This document shows positions 32,022-43,102 of a stretch of DNA of 64,000 bases, one piece after another. The translations under genes and the position numbers were made by a program. This DNA is from Rhizopus arrhizus (lineage: Eukaryota; Mucoromycota; Mucoromycetes; Mucorales; Rhizopodaceae). The notes below the pieces were generated by a model. That model was not told the origin of the DNA, made no database searches, and saw nothing but the letters and a program-made list of their open reading frames with translations. The stretch's first letter is position 1. Each line of letters starts with the position of its first letter. Where the stretch lies: the NCBI GenBank assembly GCA_024220505.1, contig JAKZZE010000024.1, positions 62,001 through 126,000 of the forward strand. The letters are read 5' to 3'.

Positions 32022-33206
32022 TCAGTCTTGGCTCTTTTTTGCTGTATAACAATTAAATCTTGTAAATCCTTTATATTCTTCAAATTCATTCAACATATCT
32101 TGTACAGCCAAATCATAGTCATCAGAACTCATTCCCCATTTTGATAAATAAATATCTTTTCTATTTCTTAAAAATGCCTTTTGAATTTCCTTATTTATGA
32201 ATCCAAACTGTTTTAGCTCTATACAATGTTAGAATAAGCATAAAAGTACTACAATTGTATGTGATGAGATTTACCTTCATCTTCTGGCCATTCACCAATC
32301 GGTACATCTAAGGTGAAATGGTTTAATTCCTTAAAGCCAACTAATTCTATTTTTTTATTGATAGTCTCTGTTATTCTATAATCTATTCCGTTTTCATCAC
32401 ACTGTGATTCAAAAAATTCGTCAAATGCTCTTTGCATTGGCCCAGGATTATGATGCCACAAATCAGATTCTGTTAGTTCAATTGTGCCACCTGGTTTTAA
32501 TACTCGGTACATTTCAGAAATTAACTGATGCCAATGTTCTTTGGGAATTACATGCCCCATGCTACGCTGAAATACACTAATGAAAACATTTAAATCAGCA
32601 AAAAGTTGTGTAATGCATTCTATAGTATATTACAAATCAACAGAGTTGGATTCTATTGGCCAAGGCTTTGTAATATCTGCTTCTTTATAAAACAAGTTGG
32701 GTGGTTTTCCATGTTCTTGAGTGGGCGGTTTTAGATCAAGAGCAATGACTTTTGAGTGAGTATATTCTGCTGCTATTTCAAGTGCCCAGATACCGTTTCC
32801 AGTACCAGAGTCAACAATAGTAATTGAGTCGTCGAGTTGAGTAGCTGTATTTGATTTTTTGGCGCTTTTTAATAAATAATGCTATATATTATAAGTAAAG
32901 AAAAGAAACGTAGGCTATTAGGAAGATACCTACCTGTCTTTGAAGTCTATCTAATTCTTTAAAATCACCTTGTATTGAATTATTGCTTTTTTTATTATTA
33001 CGTCCCACAAAGAATTCAGTAATTGATTGACGTCTTGATTTCGATGTTCCTTCGTCTTCTATCCAATCGTAATTTCCAGAAATCGTTCCACTCACGACGA
33101 CTGAAGCATGCGATCCTAACGTAACCGTACTTTTCCTTCTATTACTTTTCTTTCTTGTATTTTTTTCTTTTTGTTTTTCAATCACTTTGCTTGCTTGATT
33201 GCCCAT
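32022..33206 (-). CDS. SAM-dependent methyltransferase with N-myristoylation signal
   Basis: Four exons (33206-32934, 32881-32634, 32576-32275, 32218-32022) give 339 residues. The class I methyltransferase fold shows motif I VDSGTGNGIWALEIA, the acidic end of strand 2 (VIALDLK), ADITKPWPIESNSVDFVF, and MYRVLKPGGTIELTE. The N-terminus MGNQASK has Gly2, Ser6 and Lys7, the classical N-myristoyltransferase pattern. It is followed by a very basic stretch (KEKNTRKKSNRRKS) that would strengthen membrane binding. The roughly 90-residue N-terminal part before the catalytic domain is otherwise disordered, with YDWIEDEG a recognisable lead-in. The methyl acceptor is unknown. Similar enzymes form large families in Mucorales (from general knowledge). 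Confidence 0.85.
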
Positions 33207-33458
33207 TTTTTGTATAAGTAAATAAAAAATAAACAAAAGAAAGGAAAATAATTACAGAAAAAAAAAAAAGAAAATGATTACAGAAAAAAAAAAAAATCGG
33301 AGGAAGGAGAGAGATAATCAATCCGGACAATAGAATGTAGTACGACACTAAAACATGTGTGTCCTTCCCTCCTTTTTTCAATTAATGACGACAACCAAAA
33401 AAAAAGCATTGTATAGGCATGCACGTTTATCAATAAACTATTTTTTCATAACGGCGAT

Positions 33459-35113
33459 TTAAGATTGGTGAAACAATTGTGTGAGAATTTGTTTGTATTG
33501 ATTCTGCCATGTATTATGCTTGTATTCTTCAACGACATTTTCTCTCAGCTTGTTTAGTTTAAGTGGGTTTTTTACAAATAATTCCTATGTAAAAAAGGTA
33601 TTAAAAAATAAAGTTGGCATCTGCTATCTTGTATTACCATCCACTGCTCACACAAATCTTGACTAGTCTCAAATATCAATCCATTTTCGTGATCGTGCAC
33701 AAGTTCATTTAAACTATAAAAGGAATCTAAGTTATGACATCATGTCTTTATGTTTCAGTTTACCAAGGAAATGAAATGGCACAAACAGGTAATCCACAAC
33801 CAAACATATCCACAACTTTCATTGGTAAATCCAACCCACTTGAACTTGTATGCAACGAAATACCCAAGTCAGCACTACCCAATAGCAATGGATAATCATT
33901 GGCCTCTAACCAGGCTGTAAGGACTCTTGTCTTGACCAGCTTCATCTGCTTGATTTTTTCCAGATAAAAAGCCTTTTCTGGCCCATTACCTGTGATTACA
34001 AATAACAGGTTGGGATCCGAAGGTCTTGCGGATTGTTCATACAATTCAATCGCATCCAACAAGACTGAAAAATCTTCATCTTCTGTCCATGAAGTGGAAG
34101 AAACAATCAACTTGGGTCGTTGCTGTCTCCAAACCAATCCTCCTTTGGAATCTGCATCCGTCATCAGCGTACCATGTTTTGAGTCATGAAATTCGCCTAA
34201 AAACTCGCGCTCTAACGACGTTTCGAATGTCTTGAGTGAAAAGGTAAAGAGACGATGCACCTGCTCCAAATTCAACCGTTTGAAATCCATAGGCGGCTTA
34301 TCTCTGAGTGTGATCACCTTGCCCTTCACCTTCCAGTTATCCTCGATCACACGATGCATACCCTCTGTCACGGTGAGATGTGCATAAGCCGTGGACCCAA
34401 ATTTTTTCTCATACCATTCGGCCCACTGAACCACACGATGTCTGTGACCAAGCGTGATGCCCAAGATGGAATATCCAAAATTGTGCCAGTCGATAATAAG
34501 CCATGCTTTGCGAAGCAAGGAAACAAGTTGTGCTACAGCTAATGTTGGAATGGAAGGTGGATTCTATTGTGAATGTTAGCAATGAAAGCTTGAAGGAAAC
34601 GATGTGAGAAGAGAGAAAGAAATTACCTGAATAAGAATAAAATCAGGTCGTTGTGTTATGCATGCCATAATCCAAAATAGTTGAATCGTCATCCATATTG
34701 CTTTAAATGGTGCCCATAATAAATAAAAGAGTTTTGGACATCCTTTAGGTACTGACCAAGGTTGTTTAATAGTTCGTACACGAATTTGACGGTGAACGTT
34801 GATTCTTGCTCCAGGATTAGTTTCTATTATAAAGTTAATCTATTTCTTCATCTTTTTCAATTCGTTTGTATAAACCTGTATAGCCAATCAAGTCAACTTG
34901 ACAACCTGCATCAGCCAAAGATGTGGCATGGTACCTCATTCGCGGTGATCTTCCAATATCTCCCAAAACAACCACTTGTACAACAAGTTTTTTGTTATAT
35001 ATTCTTCCTGTTTTGTCAAACAGATACATGCCAAGTAGTCTACCAAATATAACATAACTACATAACAGGGCCATCAAGACACCTGTGACGGAAAAGTAGC
35101 CAGTGATTTCCAT
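33459..35113 (-). CDS. ALG1: ALG1 beta-1,4-mannosyltransferase
   Basis: Five exons (35113-34876, 34823-34627, 34563-33764, 33713-33638, 33584-33459) give 478 residues. ALG1 adds the first mannose to GlcNAc2-PP-dolichol on the cytosolic face of the ER. The N-terminal membrane anchor is VLMALLCSYVIFGRLLG. The GT33/GT-B blocks are VVVLGDIGRSPRMRYHATSL, LIQNPPSIPTLAVAQL, LIIDWHNFGYSILG, AYAHLTVTEGMHR, LIVSSTSWTEDEDF, and GISLHTSSSGLDLPMKVVDM followed by FGCGLPVCA and LNELVHDHENGLIF. All are typical of the family. Intron 1 begins GTTTAT, an uncommon but usable donor, and is supported by phase. The second acceptor in that intron (34824) is chosen because the first leads to a stop. Confidence 0.95.
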
Positions 35114-35216
35114 CTTGTATAAAAAAGAAACGATTTTTATTATCGGACATAGTTACAATTATGAACATAAAAAATTAAATTAAATGAATACATATAAAGC
35201 AATGCATAAAAAGGGC

Positions 35217-36665
35217 TTAGTGGTCAGAGGGTGAGATCTGATTTAAGAATCGAGCCAGGTCTTTAGGCGAAGAACAAGGCAATAAGTCTAAATCAACATG
35301 GGCTTTAATTTCCATCAGAGCATCAGTCGCTGTGGGCCTTGTCTCTGATACTTCATCTAATAACCAAGCAACCAAACCACGCATGTACATGGTAGGATAA
35401 CTAAATGTAAATGTTGGACTGGATTCAGTAGCAATGATATCAAATAATTCTTCTTCGTCTTTGATTGCATAGTGAGGAGGCACACGATCCATCATTTCGA
35501 TAACAGTGATACCCATTGACCACATATCAATTTTTTCATTGTAGTACTCTTTTCTTATCACTTCAGGCGCCATCCATTTTAGCGTACCTAGTCTTTCGCA
35601 ATTGGGACGTTGAATGCGGCCCGATAAACCAAAGTCGGCTATTGATAGTAATTAGCACGTTTGGATACCTTCTTATAACACTTCCTACCAAGTTTCACTT
35701 CACCATGCCAACCCAACAGTACATTTTCACACTTGAGATCACGATGCATAATACCCTGACTATGTAAATAGGCTAGGCCTTGTAAGCTTTCATATGTCAC
35801 ATAGACTGCGTGCTCTTCTGGAAACCCGCGCTGGCACAAGACTGCAAATACAGAACAACGCATGAGATCCATTGTCATCAAGACATGATCCTTCCATAAC
35901 ATGATCTCTGTTAAGCGAATCAAATTATGGTGACCAGAGGACATCACACGCAGTTCTCGAAAGATGGCCGCACGATATTCACGGTATTCACGATCTGGAT
36001 CCAATTTACATCTTTTGATGGCTACCTTTGTGTTCCTGCGACGATTCGTTGCTTTGACTACGGCACCGTTGACTCTACATACAAAATGAGCAGGATGGAC
36101 GTAGGATGGCTGTGTACCTGTTTTACCCAGTGCCGATGGCTTTAAATTGAGTATAACGAGTGACTGGATCTGATGTAAAAATAGGTATTTTTGGTAATAA
36201 TTTCCTTAATTTTGATTCAAGTTTGCCACTTGTCGTATGACGTTGAAGTGGTGGAAGTTCAGGGATCTCGCAGTGTGGACTGGGAGGATACCAAGGGCGC
36301 TGTAAAAATCATTCAGGTTTTTGTGCTATGTATCGTGCTTACTTTTATTACCTTGGATACTTGTTTTGTTATATCTGTTGGACGTAATCCAAAAGCAACA
36401 GGTGGACTAGGTCTAAGGTACGCATGACCCAGAATATCAGGAATCTCATAATGACCTGGTGGACGCCAAACCTATACTGAAAATATGAGCTTGTTAAAGG
36501 GGGTACAAGGGGGATGCTTCTTACTTTATTGGAATGGATCATTGTGGGTGAATGATGGTTGGATTGCTTCCTGTTTCCGCTTGATGATTTACGTTTAGTG
36601 AGTGTTGGTGATCTATTGTCATTTTGACAATTAGGCTCAGATTTGGAGTTTTGCATCAGTGGCAT
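35217..36665 (-). CDS. STE20/PAK-like protein kinase
   Basis: Five exons (36665-36525, 36471-36361, 36299-36127, 36074-35689, 35638-35217) give 410 residues. The kinase core is intact: a glycine loop IGTGVNGAVVKA, VAIKRCKL with the ATP-binding Lys, IFRELRVMSSGHHNLIRLTE, HRDLKCEN, ADFGLSGRIQ, GTLKWMAPEVIRKEYYNEK and DMWSMGITVIEM. The GTxxWMAPEV and HRD-K-EN forms place it near PAK/STE20 kinases. The N-terminus is short, basic and Ser-rich and carries two similar Pro-rich blocks (WRPPGHYEIPD and RPWYPPSPHCEIPE). I see no CRIB domain, although an upstream exon is possible: a splice site pair (about 36717/36666) would join leader DNA with an open frame but no ATG. Confidence 0.85.
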
Positions 36666-37458
36666 CTATTAATGGAGTCAGTCAATGAATTACTTGATTG
36701 TTCAGAAAAATTAACCTGTTCAAATCTATGGGTGTATTTATCAGAGGAGAACAATGTCAATCTTTGAAGGAATGAATAGTATATTAATGAGAGTGTTTTT
36801 TAAATGGAATAGAATTCTTTTTGATAAAAAGAAATAGCCAAGTTCTCTTTTTTTAATTCTATTAGGAAATGTAAATGAAAGTATAAGGTTGAAGAAGAAA
36901 GAAAAGAAAAAGGGAAAGACAGGTTCTTTCCGGGAATGAATTGCAGTGATATAGATTTTCTTTCCATACTCTACTATGGTTTTCCTAATTTGTATTTGTC
37001 TTCTTTATTCAATTATTATGTCGCTTTTATTTTACCACTTGTCGTCTTTAGATATCAATAATATGAATCAAGAATAGAAAAGAATACAAATCATAACAAT
37101 AAAGTTAAAGGCATATACCTTTTTCCTTAAACTGTTCAAGAATAATTAAAAAGTTATTAAATATTAGAGATAACTTGCTTTCAAGCATACACAACAGTAA
37201 CTCCAAGTCTTTATTATTCAGTTGTAAAGTTTTCTTTAATCTTGCTTAATTAAAATTTGGTCCGGTCTCAAATAATATTTTGACAACCCATCTTATTTAT
37301 CCTAGTTTATACTCCATTCGTAAAAATCAGTTTAAACAAACGTGCTTCTTTAGAAAAACTCTCGTACCATGTAAGTGGTAACTCACAATTACATCAAAAA
37401 AATAAATACAGATACACACAAGTTGTTTACTGTCTTTATTCAAAAAAAAAAAAATTGT
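36666..37458. other. Spacer upstream of the kinase
   Basis: It holds the kinase leader, with a probable 5'-UTR intron ending ATTAATAG just before the ATG, and AT-rich DNA. No other coding content is seen. Confidence 0.4.
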
Positions 37459-37773
37459 TTAATTCCTAAGATAAAGTGATTGATAGTATTTTTCAAATAG
37501 AAAAATACAAAGAAACATGATGGAAGTATACAAAATCATCTTTAAAAAGCCTGTTGTTGTTGAATTAGATATATTTTTGACATCTGTTTGATGTTTTTCA
37601 TGATAGCCTATGTCTTGCTCTTCATCTGTGCTATAATGCGCTCTACTGCATTCTATACCTTTTGAAGGCAAATGAGTGTAAGCGGGTGGTGGAGGGGCCA
37701 AAAGGATCTCTTGATAACTAGGCAGATGGCAATAAGAATGATCATGAAGTTGTTGATGATTTGCTTGGTCCAT
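37459..37773 (-). CDS. Small PPxY-containing tail-anchored membrane protein
   Basis: This is one exon of 104 residues. The N-terminal cytosolic part carries HLPSYQEILLAPPPPAYTH, which contains a PPAY (PPxY) motif and an LPSY variant. These motifs bind WW domains of Nedd4/Rsp5 ubiquitin ligases. A single hydrophobic segment, FLKMILYTSIMFLCIFLF, lies about 14 residues from the C-terminus (KYYQSLYLRN), giving a tail-anchored layout. The arrangement resembles yeast Rsp5 adaptors such as Bsd2, Tre1 and the Ear/Ssh4 proteins, but I see no sequence homology to a particular one. The family is not recognised. Confidence 0.65.
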   Translation of the reverse strand: MDQANHQQLHDHSYCHLPSYQEILLAPPPPAYTHLPSKGIECSRAHYSTDEEQDIGYHEKHQTDVKNISNSTTTGFLKMILYTSIMFLCIFLFEKYYQSLYLRN

Positions 37774-38188
37774 CTTAAAGATAAGATTTGCAATTACAAT
37801 TTCAAAAAAAAGCTAAAAAAGAGAGAAACAGTTGCTTACAATGAATATTCCTTTATATACTTGTTTCAGAGTAGAATACATCATTGAATATGCATATTCT
37901 TTCTTTCTGTCTCTCTTTTTTATATGATTTCTTTCACAATCACATTAAGCAAGTCGTGATTCATCTACAAGTATAATTACGAGTATCATGAATCTCTTCT
38001 TGTTCATAACCAATGATAATGGGGATGGATTTTTTTAATACTAGCGCAAAGCGTCTGTTCATTTATATTGATAAAGCTTAATGCAATTTTAAGGCTCCTC
38101 TTCAAGGACTGCTTTTAAGCCACCGCTTTCATTTTTTATTATCTGAATTGAAAAAAAAAACACAGGTTCTTGGTATAATTCAATCTAA
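37774..38188. other. Divergent promoter region
   Basis: These 415 bases lie between the leftward PPxY gene and the rightward RPA49 gene. They are AT-rich with an A10 run at 38151-38160. No coding content or clear operator is seen. Confidence 0.4.
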
Positions 38189-39585
38189 ATGGGCAAAAGA
38201 AAGCATTCTGAAGAACAATCATCACGCCATGTGAAAATTGTTGTAGCTGAAAAGCAAACTCAAGTTGAGCCTCCTTACTTGGGTACAAAAGCTATATGTT
38301 TCACCAAGTATAAAATCGCTAAAGTTTACATGTAGTCACTTTCCCGGGTACAAAGCCTTCTTCAGATTTAACTTTTACACCTTATCAACGTGAGGATGCC
38401 ACCGGAGACAAAGCTTCACAAAGATATGTATTTGGTGAAACAGACAAAGTATGCTTCACGGGATCTAACTTTGGATCCAATGCCCTTGAATCTCACTGCA
38501 AGTAAGTATAAATACATGTATGTCTACTCAAGTTTGACCTTTATTTTAGATATATCGTGGGCGTTTATTCCAAAAAAGAGAATACATTAAACATTACCAA
38601 TTCACCCATCATGAGACTCAGCCGTTCCGTCAAGGCTCTTCAAAACGAGACAAGCGCCAGCAGCAACGCAGCTCGTGGTCAAGCTGCTCGTGCGGCTCTT
38701 GGTCAAGCCTTTGGTACAGCCAAGGCCAAGAAGCAATTGAACAGTGATGAGCGTAACTTGGTAACAGGAGAACAATTGTCAGACGAATTATCCAACCTGC
38801 ATGCAGAGATTGGTAAAGCCACAGTCAATGTACCAAAGAAGCAAGAAATGATGAAATCAATGGCAAATGCATTACCTATTCCCAGCCACAATTTGGATGC
38901 CGAATCACCTGAGGAAGCTTATGATTTATCCTCTATTGTAACAGACGAAGAGTTGAATTCGTTGAACCCCAAGGAGCTGTTAAAAGAAACATCATTGGAT
39001 GGTGTCAAGTCTCATTTGGCCTATCGTGACTCTAAATTTATCAATGATCGTTTAATGGCTATCATTGCCGCTTCAGGAAAGAAGGATCGTAAGCGGGTGC
39101 GTACGTTGATGTACATTAATATCCTGATGGCTTATTTTGTACGTGTCCGTTCATCTGATTTGAAAGATCGTAGAAAGGTAGAGGCTGCATTAAAGAATCC
39201 TTCAAGTGCGATATTGGATGGATTAGCTGAAAGATATACAGAATCAAATACGTAAGTTTTAAAAAGCATAGTTATTCAAAAGATTTTTTTATGCTCATGT
39301 TTTTCGTTTTTTAGTCGTACACCTGTAATGTCAGACAAAATTCTTTTATACATGTTCACACTCATTCTTTCTGTTTCTGGATATAATGTTGTTATGGATC
39401 AATTAGGAAAGGATCTTTTGCTTAAACCTGTTAAAATGACATCATTGTTTAGAACATTGGGATGTAAAGTAGATAAAGCAACTGTGGAAGAATGTCGTGA
39501 AATTAAAATGAAGTCAGCCAAGAAGGCTACTTTAGTAACCCCTTTGAAGTTCCCTGAAGTTAGAACAGGTGGTCCTCGTCGTTAG
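38189..39585 (+). CDS. RPA49: RNA polymerase I subunit A49
   Basis: Four exons (38189-38282, 38336-38501, 38550-39251, 39315-39585) give 410 residues. A49 with A34.5 forms the TFIIF/TFIIE-like module of Pol I. The N-terminal dimerisation domain is seen in FTPYQREDATGDKASQRYV, VCFTGSNFG, CKYIVGVYSKKENTLNI and the RLSRSVKALQNE region. It is followed by the linker AARGQAARAALGQAFGTAKA and RNLVTGEQLSDELSNLHAEI. The C-terminal tandem winged helix contains LAYRDSKFINDRL, RVRTLMYINILMAYF and MSDKILLYMFTLILSVSGYN. The length equals that of the yeast protein (415). The Lys-rich start MGKRKHSEEQ fits nucleolar targeting. Confidence 0.92.
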
Positions 39586-40257
39586 ATGTTGGGTTTTAGA
39601 AATAATTTACTCATTTGAAATAAATCTTGATACATATTTTACTTTTGCAAATGCTGTACCTTGTCAATTATTTCAATATGATTGTAGTGATCGATACATA
39701 CTAAGTGTATACTACTAAAATACATTTTTTTTAATAAAGGTAGATAAACTGCTGTTTGTTTTATGTGATTGCTTTAACACATCTGACCCCTTTATATATT
39801 CATTTGATACTTGAAATATCATTTATATAGAATATACACATTCTTTATAAATGTAAAAACGCAATCGTTTATCGATCTGAGATGAGCTAAAATCAGGTTT
39901 ATGTAAGCTTATAGCTCTGTTTTATAGAAAGCAATAGTGATTTATAAAGAAAAGTTCGTTTAGAAAAGATGACTTGTTTGTTTAATCTAAATCAAAAGAA
40001 CATTCTTCCTCTCCTTTCTTTTTTTCCTTTTAACTCTGTCCTTCTAGAGCACTTTGCTATCTTTATAAAGAACTGAAATACATTCCATTCCAACGACATA
40101 ACCAGGAACTGCTTTAAAATTAATATGAGTTTTACAGATTTCACTAAATAACTTAATAATCTAAAAAGCCAATTGGAATACTTTTGTTAAATGTTACAAA
40201 AAGAAAAAAGAATGCTTTTATTATTCAAGTTGTTGAAAAAAATAGAAGAAAAATAAA
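39586..40257. other. Convergent 3' spacer RPA49/PRMT1
   Basis: These 670 bases are AT-rich, mostly 3' untranslated, with T and A runs and no open frame of note. Confidence 0.4.
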
Positions 40258-41427
<1,170 letters not shown>

Positions 41428-41885
41428 TTTTTGATTCTAAAGGTACCAAACGTTGAATGAAAAAGAAAAGAAAAAAAAAAAAAAAACTTTCGGATACATT
41501 AAAAGCACATAAAAGACAGTCCCAGTTTTATTGGCTTTTACAAAACAGTACGCTCATTAAAATAAATTTTTCGTTTGGTAGATGACCGCCAATACTTGTA
41601 TTCAAGAAGTCCCGACAAAATATCTAACCAGTCAGTCAACGCAGTCACGTAGCGACCGCAGGCACCAGAACCTCCTACTAAATTGAAAAATATGCCCTAG
41701 TCCCAAATAATGGCCAGGAAGCAAACATCACTTACGAATGCTACTTTCGAATACAACATTCACAACAATCAACAAAAAAAAGTCATTTACTTTAAAGTGT
41801 GAAGAGCAGGACGTTCTCCAGGTAGTGTCCTCCTGGACATGACTGATAGATCTAATACTGGGTTTTGAATAAACATTTAGACGTA
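41428..41885. other. Spacer between PRMT1 and mariner remnant
   Basis: PRMT1 promoter DNA with an A18 run at about 41469-41486, followed by sequence with no coding content up to the TA target site of the element. Confidence 0.4.
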
Positions 41886-43102
41886 CTTTTTTTTTCTGCT
41901 GGGACGGGTAAATTTTTCAGTGAGACGATTTTGAATTAATTTGAGATGAATAAAAAACTTGGCTGGGACGATTTAAGAAAAACCTTGGCACGTTTTAGGA
42001 ACAGGCTCAAATTGCTGGCTTCATTCACAGTTTGTAGGAAGAGGGTTGTCTTGTACCTGAAGCTGCAAAGAAGGCAAGTATTCCTCGTAGCACAGCTTAT
42101 AGAATGTGGAATGAATTTACCGAGAGTAGCGTTAAAGAGCTTCCTGGGTTCAAAAAAGCTCAAAACAAGACAATCGTGGAAGGCTACCTATCTTGATCGA
42201 AGAATATACCCAGTTCTTGATCAAATGCATTGATTCAAATGCTGTATCAACTGTGTATCTAGCCAATGATGAGTTACGTAAAGCTTTCCTAGGTTTAAGA
42301 ATCTCGGTCAATGCAGTTTATAAGCATATGAGGACGAAATATAATTTAAATTTGAAGAGAGCTGAGATTCTTTGTGAGAAACGAGATTCTGATACGACAA
42401 TTCGAAAAAGAAATTTGTACATTGAAAAATGTAAAGAGAATAATGCTGATTATCAGAAGAATTGTGTTTTTATAGATGAAGCAGGTTTCAATCTGCATAT
42501 CATGCGAAATAGAGCTTGAACCCCTAAAAATAAACCTGCCAAGATTAAGATCCTAATTCAAAAGGGTACAAGTACTACTATCATGGGATGCATAGGTAGT
42601 GCTGGTATTATTGACATATCCAAGAGAAATCCGAGTGTTTATAAGAAAAGAAAGGATCCTGGAACATCCAAGACTGTAAAAACAGGAAAAGGAACTAATA
42701 CAGATTATATTCTTATCTTCTTGAAGAATATGTTGGATGTAATGGATAAAGAAGGAATAAAAGGTTGTTATATTGTGATGGACAACGTAAGAATTCATGA
42801 CAACTGTTGAGTACCTGCAGAGGTTATAAACCTTGGTTTTGCCCCCCTTACTCACTATTCCTCAATCCTATTGAAGAGTTTTAGTCTAAGGTAAAGCAGC
42901 ATATCAAAAGACACCCTCTAGACTCTCATGATACCTTGACCCCTCGAATAATGGCTGCTTGTCAGACAGTCTCCGGCAAAGACTGTATTGGGCGGATAAG
43001 ACACGCAGAATCCTTCTGGAATCGATGTTTAAACGAAGAACGATGCCTTTAATAAATATATAGATTATTTTTAATTGTCTCACACTTTTTTTGTCCCAAC
43101 CG
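41886..43102 (+). mobile_element. Tc1/mariner-like DNA transposon, inactive copy
   Basis: The proposed element is 1,217 bp with a TA dinucleotide directly outside each end (41884-41885 and 43103-43104), as Tc1/mariner elements leave. The ends are imperfect inverted repeats. The left end reads CTGCTGGGAC, then GTGAGACGATTTT. The complement of the right end reads CGGTTGGGAC, then GTGAGACAATTAAA. The left end has an extra T-run. Size and layout are typical. The internal transposase is broken. Confidence 0.7.
41946..43051 (+). pseudogene. Broken Tc1/mariner DDE transposase
   Basis: Pieces of one transposase are read in sequence but in several frames. These include an N-terminal helix-turn-helix region near 41946-42190 and FIDEAGFNLHIMRNRA (first catalytic Asp, about 42470). 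TIMGCIGSAGIIDIS and YIVMDNVRIHDN (second Asp) follow, and then, after a frameshift near 42802, LFLNPIEEF with the third acidic residue. In the segment after HIMRNRA a TGA stands where the family has Trp. In IEEF-x-SKVKQHI a TAG stands where Trp is expected. Both are G-to-A changes of TGG. A frameshift also lies near 42190. The protein cannot be made, so the element is dead. Confidence 0.85.

Noticed and set aside
42826..42830. TGA in the transposase after IHDN as a third nonsense mutation
   Set aside because: It appears only after a frameshift; the neighbouring frame continues the protein (RGYKPWF) without a stop there.
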